From Butyrivibrio sp. LC3010 (GTDB lineage Bacteria; Bacillota; Clostridia; Lachnospirales; Lachnospiraceae), in the NCBI RefSeq assembly GCF_000424385.1, contig NZ_AUJU01000002.1:186001-250000 (forward strand): DNA of 64,000 nt, in the 5' to 3' direction. Within the stretch, counting starts at the first letter, position 1. Every line of letters starts with the position of its first letter. The notes under the pieces are model-generated. The model was not told where the DNA came from. It searched no databases and saw nothing but the letters and a program-made list of their open reading frames with translations. This document shows, piece after piece, positions 44,241 to 53,447 of the stretch. Position numbers and translations under genes: made by a program.

Positions 44241-46090
44241 TGATCGTTAGCCAATCTTACCTGATCACCCGGATTAATAAGAGTTGTACTCGTAGTGATC
44301 ACATATTCATCTCCCTCAAGACTTCCACTTACTGCAGCAGTCGTATCGTCAGATCCCAGAACCTCTACATCAACTTTTGATGCAATATATCTGTTACCAA
44401 GAGGACTTGACTTAGACTTTACTATCAAAATATATTTTCCGTTATTATCCTGTCTTATTGCACCTGCAGGCAAAGTCAGATCATATGTATCAGATTTCTG
44501 ACCGATCTGCAGACTTACAGACTGTCCGTTCTGTACTTCAGGACTCTCAATTGAGAATGTAAGTACTTTCTTGGTATTAGGATTCTGCTGGTCAGCGGTA
44601 ATTGATTTAAGTGTTGCCTTAAAGTCTGTATAGTACCATGCGTTCTGAGGCTCAGCGATATCACCAACCTTAAGTCTCTTAGCCTGATCCATTGTTACAG
44701 AGAAGCTTGTCTGCATTCCCTTACCTTCAACCTGGATAATAGCAACAGGATTCTCTGCGTTAGTTGACTCACCGGCTTTAAGTGTAAGCTCGGATATTGT
44801 TCCGTCAACGGGAGCCGTAATAGTTGCACCTACAGCCTCTTTTTCAAGCTTTGCTACTATTTCCTTCTGTTCCTCGATGGTATCTCTCTGAGAATCAAGC
44901 TCGATTTCCTTAGCAATCTCAGTAAGTAACTCTGTTCTTTCTGTTGTAGCTTTATCAAGCTCCTGAGCTGTCTTATTTTTGGTATCCTGAAGTGAAGCGG
45001 CTTTTCTCTGGTAGTCATTATCTACCTGACCTGCCTGAGTTGTAATCTGTGAAACATCCTTTGTTCCATTTGCCTGCTCAAGGAGAAGACGATTTTTCTC
45101 AGCTTCAAGTGCTGCTATAAGTTCTTCATTAACAGATTTCTTTGTCACATTGCCTTCAGCAGCTTTATACTTCTTCTCAGCTTCCTTTAACTTATCCTTG
45201 GCATCCTTTGTTTCCTGAACCTTCTGATTATATGCATTTTCTAAAGATGCCACAGACTCAGCTGTGTTCTTACTGCCTTCTTTCTTGGAATCAGCAAGAG
45301 CTTCCTGCCACTTATCATAGTAGCTTGACTCTTCCTTTTGCGCAGTTGAGTAATCATCTTTAGCCCTTTCATATTTATCCTTAAGCACAGTTTCAGAATT
45401 TGTGTCAGAGCTTGAATCTGAACTGTCTGCCTTAGCAGCTTCAATCTGCTGATCAAGTTCAGTTATCTTGTAAGTGATATCTGCATCTCTGTACTGAGGA
45501 GTAGCCTCATCATAGTTATACTGAGCTGCCGTATATGCCTGCTGCTGTGATTGAGCATCAATAGCTGCCTGAGCCTGCTCATCAGCCAGCTTGGCAGCAT
45601 CATATCTGTCAGTTGCAGCCTTGAGCTTTGCCTGGAACTGATCCATTGTAAGAGTCTGTCCGCCTCTTACTCTGTTGATTGCTTCATTTGAGAGATCTCC
45701 TGAAAACAAAGCTGTCTCAAAGGTCTGATGAAGATCGTCCAGCTTAGATTTTGCTTCTGTAAGTTCAGTTGATTCCTTATCCTCAAGGTAATAAATGATA
45801 TCACCTTTCTTAACCTTTGCTCCTTCAGAAACAGCTACACTCTTGATCACACGTTCCTGAGAAACCTTAACATTATAAGGATCCTTTGCTTCTACAGTTC
45901 CCGTTCCTCTGATGATAGGAGAAATTGTTCCTTCCTGAATCTGCTGGATATAAACTTCCGGCAATGAATAGTTCATGATTGTGTTAGAAAAGAAGGTCAA
46001 TAATAAAAGAATTGTCAGAAATGCAATTGCAATATCTTTTATAATATCCTTCCTGCTTTTCTTAGGTCTTACATTTTTTACTTCAGACAT
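44237..46090 (-). CDS. HlyD-like efflux adaptor
   Basis: A 617-residue membrane-fusion-type protein. After one N-terminal helix (about 18-38) come a half-lipoyl motif ('TVEAKDPYNVKVSQERVIKSVAVSEGAKVKKGDIIYYLE' region), a very long Glu/Lys/Gln/Ala coiled coil (about 105-390), the second half-lipoyl ('ATITAPVDGTISELTLKAGES'), and beta-barrel domains. In diderms such proteins link an inner-membrane exporter to an outer-membrane channel; in this monoderm-type cell the long coiled coil must reach into the wall or cap a transporter. It sits between sugar permeases and the MacB-like gene. Confidence 0.88.
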   Translation of the reverse strand: MSEVKNVRPKKSRKDIIKDIAIAFLTILLLLTFFSNTIMNYSLPEVYIQQIQEGTISPIIRGTGTVEAKDPYNVKVSQERVIKSVAVSEGAKVKKGDIIYYLEDKESTELTEAKSKLDDLHQTFETALFSGDLSNEAINRVRGGQTLTMDQFQAKLKAATDRYDAAKLADEQAQAAIDAQSQQQAYTAAQYNYDEATPQYRDADITYKITELDQQIEAAKADSSDSSSDTNSETVLKDKYERAKDDYSTAQKEESSYYDKWQEALADSKKEGSKNTAESVASLENAYNQKVQETKDAKDKLKEAEKKYKAAEGNVTKKSVNEELIAALEAEKNRLLLEQANGTKDVSQITTQAGQVDNDYQRKAASLQDTKNKTAQELDKATTERTELLTEIAKEIELDSQRDTIEEQKEIVAKLEKEAVGATITAPVDGTISELTLKAGESTNAENPVAIIQVEGKGMQTSFSVTMDQAKRLKVGDIAEPQNAWYYTDFKATLKSITADQQNPNTKKVLTFSIESPEVQNGQSVSLQIGQKSDTYDLTLPAGAIRQDNNGKYILIVKSKSSPLGNRYIASKVDVEVLGSDDTTAAVSGSLEGDEYVITTSTTLINPGDQVRLANDQ

Positions 46091-46122
46091 ACCGTAATTT
46101 CCTCTTCCCTTAAAAACTAAAT

Positions 46123-47076
46123 TTATCCCTTTAAACCACCCTGGTATGAAATACCTTCAATCAGGTACTCTTCTCCATACAGGAAAATCAAAAGCGGCGG
46201 CACAAGATAAATAACTGCTACCGCAAACGCCAGGCTTATCTCGCCTGCGTTTATCTTTGACAAAAATACCGAGAGCGGATGAAGTTCATCATTGCTTAAC
46301 AAAATCAGCGGTTGCTCAACCATATTCCAATAGTCAATGAAAACCAGAATGGCTATGGATATAAGTCCGCTTTTGCAAAGTGGAACACATATATGAGAAA
46401 AAATCTGCCATTCGCTGGCACCATCTATTGATGCAGCCTCCATTACCTCAGCCGGAATTCTTCTGATAAATTTTGTAAGCAAAAATACCGCAAATGGAGA
46501 AAAGAATCCAGGAAGCCATATAGCCCATCTGGTATCAAGTATTCCCAGCCACGATGAAACAAGGTAGTTAGGAACCAAAGTAACCTGATAAGGCATCAGC
46601 ATCATTATTATGTACAGGAAAAAGATTATCTCTCTCACTCTTCCCTTATATCTTGCAAAGCCATAGGATGCCAGCATGGCAACTATTAGCTGAACAACCA
46701 GGATCGGACCAACATATATCACACTGTTCCAGAATTTAACCAGATATTCCGGTGATTTGAACAATACGGTATAGTACTGATTGAAAGTAACTATATCCGG
46801 AATGAATTTAAGGTTTACTGTCTTGGAGATGAAAACCTTTCCTCCGGTATCCGTGGTTTTAAATACCGCTCCATAGTTAGCATTAATTTCAGAAGAACTC
46901 ATAAATGAGTTCGTTATTGTAAGGATGGTCGGAAGCAGAAACAACACTGCAAATATTGCACATATTACGGTTCCGACAATAATCCCGTACTTGTATATTT
47001 TTCTTTTTCGTCTTGCCTTCCGAATTGCTTTTTCATAAAATGCAGCTTCCCCGGTAGGCAATTTAATCCCCGCCAT
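46123..47076 (-). CDS. Carbohydrate ABC transporter permease (MalG type)
   Basis: A 317-residue inner permease of the CUT1 group with six helices. It shows the EAA loop 'EVMEAASIDGASEWQIFSHICVPLCKSGL' and ends '...GISYQGGLKG', the typical MalG-type C-terminus. The ATG directly follows the MalF-type gene stop, with AGAAGG inside that gene's end. It needs an ATPase, and none is encoded here; a shared MsmK-like ATPase elsewhere is the usual solution. Neighbours on the other side are a HlyD adaptor and a MacB-like protein, which is unusual. Confidence 0.9.
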   Translation of the reverse strand: MAGIKLPTGEAAFYEKAIRKARRKRKIYKYGIIVGTVICAIFAVLFLLPTILTITNSFMSSSEINANYGAVFKTTDTGGKVFISKTVNLKFIPDIVTFNQYYTVLFKSPEYLVKFWNSVIYVGPILVVQLIVAMLASYGFARYKGRVREIIFFLYIIMMLMPYQVTLVPNYLVSSWLGILDTRWAIWLPGFFSPFAVFLLTKFIRRIPAEVMEAASIDGASEWQIFSHICVPLCKSGLISIAILVFIDYWNMVEQPLILLSNDELHPLSVFLSKINAGEISLAFAVAVIYLVPPLLIFLYGEEYLIEGISYQGGLKG

Positions 47077-48078
47077 TTAACCTTCTATATCCTTTCCATA
47101 CCGGTTTTCTGTAATAAACATAATCAGCATCAATACAACAATTACAAGAGCCATGAGAATCGCGGACGCAGAAAGCTTCTGGTAATCAACTGATGCAAAT
47201 GTATTATTCATAAAGTGCTGCATCATGTACAGCGTCTTGTACGGATAATCTCCGGTCATAAGATATATCTCTCTAAATACCTTAAACGAATTTATAAGAG
47301 ACATTATTGTTACAAAAAGAATCGTTGATGACAGATATCTCATTTTTATATTCCAGAAAATCTGTCCATCTGTGGCACTTTCAAGCCTTGCCACTTCAAT
47401 AAGATCCTTGGGCACACTTGAAAGCGCTGCCATGAACAGGATCATATTATATCCAAGGTTTTTCCATAAAAACAGAACAACGATAACTATCTGAGCTTTA
47501 TCAGACTTGAGCCAGTCTATCTTGGGGCCTCCAAAATACATGCCGACAACATTGACAATTCCGTTAAAGTGGAATAGAACCTGCCAGATCAGTACTATGG
47601 AAGCGATCGGCACCATCATCGGACTTAAGAAAAAGCTTCTGAACTGACTCTTAAATGGTATCCCTGATTCCATAACTACTGCCAGAAACAGTGATAACAC
47701 CACCGCCAGTGGAACCGCGATAATTGAAAATTTAAAGGTATTATATGCAGCCTGCCTGAAAGCGTTATTCGTAAATACTCTTTCAAAATTAAATAATCCA
47801 ACAAATTCCTTCTGAATCGGATTATTAACAAGTGCATAGAACACCACAACACAGAACGGAAGGACAAAAAATGTCATTACTCCCATTAAGCTTGGTAAAA
47901 GAAAGCCCCATGAAACCAATGTTTCTCTCAGGTTCTTTTTAGAATTTTTATTGAATTTCAGATTATGCGGTTTGGATGGTCCGCCCACAGTCTGTCCTGC
48001 AGCATTTCTTCGTAATGCTCTATTTAGTTTTTCCGTCATTTCCGAGATGTTCCCGGAAATCTTCTTAAGCTTTTCCAT
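47077..48078 (-). CDS. Carbohydrate ABC transporter permease (MalF/UgpA type)
   Basis: A 333-residue permease with about six helices after a basic cytoplasmic N-terminus of 50 residues. The EAA loop is 'DLIEVARLESATDGQIFWNIKMRYLSSTILF' and the N-terminal 'WGFLLPSLMGVMTFFVLPFCVVVFYAL' is typical. It is the first gene of the five-gene hybrid operon and forms the permease pair with the next gene. The start at 48078 has only a weak GGAAAC box and follows the UPF0210 gene by 24 nt. Confidence 0.9.
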   Translation of the reverse strand: MEKLKKISGNISEMTEKLNRALRRNAAGQTVGGPSKPHNLKFNKNSKKNLRETLVSWGFLLPSLMGVMTFFVLPFCVVVFYALVNNPIQKEFVGLFNFERVFTNNAFRQAAYNTFKFSIIAVPLAVVLSLFLAVVMESGIPFKSQFRSFFLSPMMVPIASIVLIWQVLFHFNGIVNVVGMYFGGPKIDWLKSDKAQIVIVVLFLWKNLGYNMILFMAALSSVPKDLIEVARLESATDGQIFWNIKMRYLSSTILFVTIMSLINSFKVFREIYLMTGDYPYKTLYMMQHFMNNTFASVDYQKLSASAILMALVIVVLMLIMFITENRYGKDIEG

Positions 48079-48101
48079 AAATAGTCTATTGTTTCCGTCT
48101 T

Positions 48102-49466
48102 TTAGTTTTTGAAGCTGTGTATAGGTGCAGGTATTCTTCCGCCCCTGTTTACAAACTCATCACATGAAAATTTGTTGACACTCATGATCGGTCCAAATCC
48201 AAGAAGACCGCCAAAGTCCACGGTATCGCCTTCCTTTTTCCCAATTACGGGAATAAGTCTTACAGCTGTGGTCTTCTGATTTATCATGCCAATAGCCATC
48301 TCATCGGCAATTATACCTGCTATGGTTGTACTCTTTGTATCACCGGGAATAGCGATCATATCAAGTCCAACTGAACATACACAGGTCATGGCCTCAAGCT
48401 TTTCAAGAGTAAGTGCTCCTGCATTAACGGCATTTATCATTCCCTGATCTTCACTAACAGGAATAAAAGCACCTGAAAGTCCGCCTACATAAGATGATGC
48501 CATCGCTCCACCCTTTTTAACCTGATCATTCAAAAGAGCAAGCGCAGCTGTTGTGCCGGGTGCTCCGGCATGCTCAACGCCAATCTCATGTAAAATATCA
48601 GCAACACTGTCACCAATAGCCGGTGTAGGTGCTAAGGAAAGATCTACAATGCCGAATGGAACACCTAATCTGTCAGAAGCCTCTTTCGCAACAAGCTGTC
48701 CGACTCTTGTAACCTTAAACGCAGTCTTCTTAATGGTTTCACAGAGAACTTCAAAATTCTCTCCGCGAACCTTCTCCAGTGCAGTCTTAACAACTCCGGG
48801 GCCACTTACTCCGACATTGATTATTCTGTCTGCCTCAGTTACTCCGTGGAATGCTCCTGCCATAAAAGGATTATCATCCGGTGCATTACAGAACACTACA
48901 AGCTTGGTACATCCTGCGCTGTCGTTATCCTTAGTAGCCTTGGCAGTCTCAACTATAACATCACCAAGAAGTCTCACCGCATCCATGTTGATTCCGGTCT
49001 TGGTAGAACCTACATTAACAGATGAGCAGACAACGTCTGTTTCTGAGAGAGCTTTCGGTATGGATTCAATAAGAAGTCTGTCTGCTTCAGTCATTCCCTT
49101 ACTTACAAGAGCACTGTAGCCGCCAAGGAAATTGATTCCAACATCTTTCGCAACCTTATCAAGAGTCTTGGCTATGGTGACAAAATCATCTGAGGTTTTA
49201 CAAGCTGCACTTCCGATAAGTGCAATCGGAGTAACAGAAATTCTCTTATTAACAATCGGAATTCCAAACTCTTTAGCTATATCCTCACCTGTCTGGACAA
49301 GATTCTTTGCGGAATTATATATTTTCTCATAAATATTTTTGTTAAGAGTATCCAGGTCTGAGCTGATACAATCAAAAAGGCTGATACCCATTGTGATGGT
49401 TCTGACATCAAGGTTCTCCTTTTCAATCATCTCATTTGTTTCAGAAACTTCATTTATGTTGATCAT
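48102..49466 (-). CDS. UPF0210 (PFL-like DUF711) family protein
   Basis: A conserved 454-residue protein, related in fold to pyruvate formate-lyase-like barrels, with no settled function. Typical parts are '[13 protein letters not shown]', '[18 protein letters not shown]', '[25 protein letters not shown]', '[18 protein letters not shown]' and '[11 protein letters not shown]'. ATG at 49466 has GGGAG upstream; a longer frame to 49484 has no box. It is paired with an ACT-domain gene 47 nt upstream, a near-universal arrangement that suggests amino-acid-linked control of this protein. Confidence 0.9.
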   Translation of the reverse strand: MININEVSETNEMIEKENLDVRTITMGISLFDCISSDLDTLNKNIYEKIYNSAKNLVQTGEDIAKEFGIPIVNKRISVTPIALIGSAACKTSDDFVTIAKTLDKVAKDVGINFLGGYSALVSKGMTEADRLLIESIPKALSETDVVCSSVNVGSTKTGINMDAVRLLGDVIVETAKATKDNDSAGCTKLVVFCNAPDDNPFMAGAFHGVTEADRIINVGVSGPGVVKTALEKVRGENFEVLCETIKKTAFKVTRVGQLVAKEASDRLGVPFGIVDLSLAPTPAIGDSVADILHEIGVEHAGAPGTTAALALLNDQVKKGGAMASSYVGGLSGAFIPVSEDQGMINAVNAGALTLEKLEAMTCVCSVGLDMIAIPGDTKSTTIAGIIADEMAIGMINQKTTAVRLIPVIGKKEGDTVDFGGLLGFGPIMSVNKFSCDEFVNRGGRIPAPIHSFKN

Positions 49467-49513
49467 TAATGCTCCCTTTCTCAATTCATCTCAGTGTAAA
49501 TTTGACTATTTAA

Positions 49514-49786
49514 TCAGATTCTGTGCATTGAATCAAATATCTCTTCTCTCTGACATTTGATCACTACACCAATTTCTTCACCAAGCTTTTCAAGAGAGTC
49601 CGATACATTCATAAAGTCCGCAGAGCTTTTAGACATATCAACAATCATCATCATATTGAAATAACCTGAAACGATTGTCTGGGAAATATCAAGAATATTG
49701 ATACTGTTATCTGCAAGATAAGAACATACCTTTGCAATGATTCCTACAGTATCCTTACCAACAACTGTGATTATAATTTTATTCAT
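49514..49786 (-). CDS. ACT-domain protein (UPF0237)
   Basis: A 90-residue single or double ACT domain protein ('MNKIIITVVGKDTVGIIAKVCSYLADNSINILDISQ' pattern) that probably binds a small ligand, likely an amino acid, and regulates the neighbouring UPF0210 protein. The start at 49786 gives GAGGAG a 7-nt spacing; earlier ATGs at 49801 and 49792 fit less well. The length matches the family. Confidence 0.9.
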   Translation of the reverse strand: MNKIIITVVGKDTVGIIAKVCSYLADNSINILDISQTIVSGYFNMMMIVDMSKSSADFMNVSDSLEKLGEEIGVVIKCQREEIFDSMHRI

Positions 49787-49813
49787 ACTCATACTCCTCA
49801 TCTATTACTTTTC

Positions 49814-50611
49814 TTACACTTCAATTACAGGGGAAAGTGTATTCCTCTCAGCTACAATAATAGGAAAATCATTGCCGTGATAAGGATTTTCACCCATTTC
49901 TATCTCAACCCTTACTGTCTCATAGGCAAGTTCGGGCAGATTGTTTTCTTTACTCAGGTGTCCAAGAAGAATTCCTTTAAGATTATCATGCAGGATCCTG
50001 CAAAGAAGCTCCCCACTTTTTTCATTGGACAAATGTCCTTTATCCCCAAGTATTCTTTTTTTGAGCATATAAGGATATGGACCTGTCTGAAGCATCCTGA
50101 CATCATGATTGGCTTCAATAAGTATTGCATCCATATTCCTTAAATTGTCAACAGTATAATCATTATAGCAGCCAAGGTCAGTCGCAATTCCGACCTTTTT
50201 GTCTCCGCATGATATCCTGTAAGCTACCGGTTCCAATGCATCATGCATAATTGTAATTGGATTGATCGTAAGATCTTTAACCGTCAATCTTTCATCAGCA
50301 CGAATCTCGTGAAACTCTGATGAAACCATCTCGCCTTTTTTATCGCTTATACGAATTCCCTGTATTGTTCCTTTTGTGGCAAAAACAGGTATATCATACT
50401 TCTTCAATATAGTATGCAGGCTCGCAATATGATCTGAATGCTCATGTGTGACAAAAATGGCATCAATATCATCAAGGGAAAGATCCAGCTTCGATAAACC
50501 TTCTACAATCCTTTTTCTACTGCATCCCGCATCTACAAGAATGTGCGTAGTGTCAGACCCCACATAAATACTGTTCCCACTACTACCACTTGAGAGGCTC
50601 GCAAGTCTCAT
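49814..50611 (-). CDS. MBL-fold hydrolase, WalJ/YycJ type
   Basis: A 265-residue metallo-beta-lactamase-fold hydrolase. It has 'SLSSGSSGNSIYVGSD' at the start, the metal motif HxHxDH ('THEHSDH'), 'IATDLGCYN' and 'LGHLSKENN', which match the WalJ/YycJ (VicX) group, a probable nuclease linked to DNA repair and cell-wall control in Firmicutes. ATG at 50611 is preceded by GGAG. No walRK genes are next to it here. Confidence 0.9.
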   Translation of the reverse strand: MRLASLSSGSSGNSIYVGSDTTHILVDAGCSRKRIVEGLSKLDLSLDDIDAIFVTHEHSDHIASLHTILKKYDIPVFATKGTIQGIRISDKKGEMVSSEFHEIRADERLTVKDLTINPITIMHDALEPVAYRISCGDKKVGIATDLGCYNDYTVDNLRNMDAILIEANHDVRMLQTGPYPYMLKKRILGDKGHLSNEKSGELLCRILHDNLKGILLGHLSKENNLPELAYETVRVEIEMGENPYHGNDFPIIVAERNTLSPVIEV

Positions 50612-50679
50612 TATTAAATCTCCATTTCAATACTAAATATAAACTGTGAAAAAAATGTGTCTATTCGGAAAAAAGTTTA

Positions 50680-52851
50680 TTATTTCCAATAAACCTCTAT
50701 TCTATCTCCTTCATGGATTGCCTGCATGTAATCAGGAGTACCACCATTTAGCGTAGTAACTATCGATCTTCCGTTAGGTTTACTAAGATCAAAGTCTATT
50801 ACATCAAATATATCTACAAAAATATAATCCGATTTTCCATGAAGCACAATAGGCTCATTGTTAACTGTTACATGAAGATCTCGTGTAATCACCCTTCTGG
50901 TGGGGCTTGCATGCCTTAAAGAAGGTGCAACAGTTGTTGTGCCTCCTGAAAAACTCATGCTTCCATCTTCATTTTCTTCAAGATCAATATCAGCATCTGC
51001 TTCATAAGCAGACTCTTCATTTTCCTGTTCTATTGCAACTTCATCGGCATTAGGAAAGTTTGCATAGTATTCCATTATAGCATCTGCACCGCTCTTAAAT
51101 TCAACCTTAAAGTTTTCATAAACCGGTGTATCGCCATTTGCAACTTCATTATTAACCGTTATTACAGTATCCTCATCGATATCGATATCAAGAAGCTGAG
51201 CAATCTGTGCCGCTGTCTCATAATCAAGTATCTTTATATCATCTCCGGTCTTGATATCATACAGGCCTGTCTGTTTCTGACCATTGACTTCTGCCATTCT
51301 CGGCACGTCAATACTCTTGCCGTCTACGGTAATATTGAAAGTAGTCTTGAATTCAGGTATGTCATTGATCTCACTGCTTCCCTGCTTACCTACAGTTGAG
51401 CTGGTAACTTCAATGATATCGTTGGCATGGATCTTGGTATGTATATCAGCAGGTGAGCCATTAAGTGTAATAACGGCAGCCTCACCCGGTTCACCTCTTA
51501 TCATTCTCTCCTGTCCGTTTACTGTGAATCTGAGTTCCTCGCCTCTCTTGGGGAACAGATCCTCATTAGGGAAATCAGCCTGCATGGCTGCATCCACAAT
51601 GGCAAGTTTTCCATTATCATAAATCTTGGTCTGTTGACCATTAAAGGATACGAAAACAAAATTGTTGGACTGTTCATAGAAGCTTACACAAATACCAAGA
51701 GGTGTAACCATCAGTGAATCACGCTCGATTGAGGTATCCTCTGAAAGGAAGCGGATGCTCTTCATTACCTCTTCCCCTCTTAAAGCGACACGCTCCTCCG
51801 GTATTTTCATTTCCTTGGCAAGTGCTTTTGTATATCCGGGAACACAACCGCCTCCACCAACTACAAATACAGCACTTACAGGCTTATTTCCGTTTAGCTG
51901 TTTAATCTGTTGAGTAACCATCTTGGACATTTTCTCAACAAGAGGCTTTATCATCTTTGAAATTTCTTTTGCGGAAATTGTCTTCTCAAGCCCCATAATA
52001 TCAACGTATTTAACCTGATCCATGTGACTGGCATCGATTTTAATCTGATCTGCAGTATTAAAATCAACAAGACAGTGCTGGGCTATTATCTCTGTAATAG
52101 AGTCACCGGCAATAGGAAGCATACCATAGGATGTGATTGTACCATCATCTGTTATGCAAATATCAGAGGTTCCTGCACCTACATCCACAAGTGCCAGATT
52201 GAGCATTCTGAACTGAGGAGGTATTGCAACCATCATAGCAGCAATAGGCTCCAGTGTCATATTTGCAACCTTAAGATTTGCTCTCTCACATGCTTTATAC
52301 AATCCGTCCACACAATCATCTGGAAGGAATGTAGCTATGAGATCAAGAGCAACTCTTCCCGCATTATGTCCCTCCAGATTGGCAATCTGATAATCATCAA
52401 GATAATAGTGCATAACAGAATAACCAACCAGATAAAATTTCATATCAGACTGGTTCTGTGTCAGAAATTCCTGATAAGCCTTTTCAACAGCCTTGGACTC
52501 CAGGTTGTAGATCTCTTCCTCAGTCATCTCTCTGTTGTCAGTGAATTCCTCTTCAAAATTAGTCTTTACTGTTCTAAGGACACGACCTGCGGCAGCGATA
52601 CAAACATCTGTAAGATGTATCTGTGTCTGCTCCTCAAGATTTTCTTTTACTTTCCTTATCGTAGCGCCGACTTTTCCGATATCATGGATCTGACCATCAA
52701 GCATGGCTCTTGTTTCATGCTTGGCCACACACTGAGCCATAACATTAAAAATGTCATCCTCCATGTATCCAACTGTACCCACAACACTTCTCGTTCCGAT
52801 ATCAAGACCGAAAACTACATTTTTTTCTGATTGTTCTGCCATAGTCGCCAT
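50680..52851 (-). CDS. FtsA-like actin-family cell division protein, long form
   Basis: A 723-residue ASKHA-fold protein. The N-terminal ~390 residues match FtsA/PilM-like domains ('VFGLDIGTRSVVGTVGYMED', 'VDVGAGTSDICITDDGTITSYGMLPIAGDSITEII', 'AVFVVGGGGCVPGYTKALA'). The remaining ~330 residues carry beta-rich repeats ('NGQERMIRGEPGEAAVITLNGSPADIHTKIHANDIIEVT', 'NEPIVLHGKSDYIFVDIFDVIDFD'), absent from classical FtsA (about 420 aa). This long form recurs in Clostridia beside polA/coaE. The start at 52851 overlaps the coaE stop (TAATG) and follows GGGGG. Exact role in division not proven. Confidence 0.85.
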   Translation of the reverse strand: MATMAEQSEKNVVFGLDIGTRSVVGTVGYMEDDIFNVMAQCVAKHETRAMLDGQIHDIGKVGATIRKVKENLEEQTQIHLTDVCIAAAGRVLRTVKTNFEEEFTDNREMTEEEIYNLESKAVEKAYQEFLTQNQSDMKFYLVGYSVMHYYLDDYQIANLEGHNAGRVALDLIATFLPDDCVDGLYKACERANLKVANMTLEPIAAMMVAIPPQFRMLNLALVDVGAGTSDICITDDGTITSYGMLPIAGDSITEIIAQHCLVDFNTADQIKIDASHMDQVKYVDIMGLEKTISAKEISKMIKPLVEKMSKMVTQQIKQLNGNKPVSAVFVVGGGGCVPGYTKALAKEMKIPEERVALRGEEVMKSIRFLSEDTSIERDSLMVTPLGICVSFYEQSNNFVFVSFNGQQTKIYDNGKLAIVDAAMQADFPNEDLFPKRGEELRFTVNGQERMIRGEPGEAAVITLNGSPADIHTKIHANDIIEVTSSTVGKQGSSEINDIPEFKTTFNITVDGKSIDVPRMAEVNGQKQTGLYDIKTGDDIKILDYETAAQIAQLLDIDIDEDTVITVNNEVANGDTPVYENFKVEFKSGADAIMEYYANFPNADEVAIEQENEESAYEADADIDLEENEDGSMSFSGGTTTVAPSLRHASPTRRVITRDLHVTVNNEPIVLHGKSDYIFVDIFDVIDFDLSKPNGRSIVTTLNGGTPDYMQAIHEGDRIEVYWK

Positions 52852-53447
52852 TAATTTACCCCCAGCTTTAAATCAATTTGACGTTTCATGCTATCTTCAT
52901 TTTGGCTATTATCTATTACAAAGTCAGCATATTTTCTAAATTCCCCGTCGCTCAGCTGACCTTTAAAAATATCATCGATTTTCTCATCAGAATATCCTCT
53001 GGATTCCTTAAGTCTTTTCCTTCGGACATCCTCAGAGGCATATATATACCATAATTCATCAACTATTTTATCGTAGCCATTCTCGATTAGCAGCGCAGCT
53101 TCAATGAAAAGATAATCCAGCTCATCTCTTTTCTTTTCATTCTCAATCTCATCAAAAATAAATCTGTTAACTGCAGGATGAATGATATCATTTACCTTCT
53201 TAAGCAATTTTTCATCAGAAAATATTTTGGCAGCCATTTTCTTTTTATCTATCTCACCGTTATCAGAAAGAATATCCGTCGATAACAACTCAACTATAGG
53301 CTCATAACAGGGCTGCCCCTTTAATTTAATATCATTGGCCACCTGATCTGAAAATATGATCCTGCACTTGCAACACTTTTCTATGTAATTTAAAACCGTA
53401 CTCTTGCCGGCACCAACACCACCGGTAACCCCAATAATCTTTACCAC
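52851..53447 (-). CDS. coaE: Dephospho-CoA kinase
   Basis: Final step of coenzyme A synthesis: phosphorylation of dephospho-CoA. The 198-residue protein has the P-loop 'GVTGGVGAGKST', 'FSDQVANDIKLKGQPCYEPIVE', and 'EAALLIENGYDKIVDELWYIYA' with the lid Arg-rich 'RRKRLKES'. The start is GTG at 53447, one nt after the polA stop, with GAGGC upstream. The downstream FtsA-like start overlaps its stop. Co-transcription with polA is common. Confidence 0.95.
   Translation of the reverse strand: MVKIIGVTGGVGAGKSTVLNYIEKCCKCRIIFSDQVANDIKLKGQPCYEPIVELLSTDILSDNGEIDKKKMAAKIFSDEKLLKKVNDIIHPAVNRFIFDEIENEKKRDELDYLFIEAALLIENGYDKIVDELWYIYASEDVRRKRLKESRGYSDEKIDDIFKGQLSDGEFRKYADFVIDNSQNEDSMKRQIDLKLGVN

Noticed and set aside
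52024..52830. 268-residue plus-strand open frame
   Set aside because: It is antisense to the FtsA-like gene, rich in Cys/His/Ile as expected of a reverse-frame shadow, and has no start signals.
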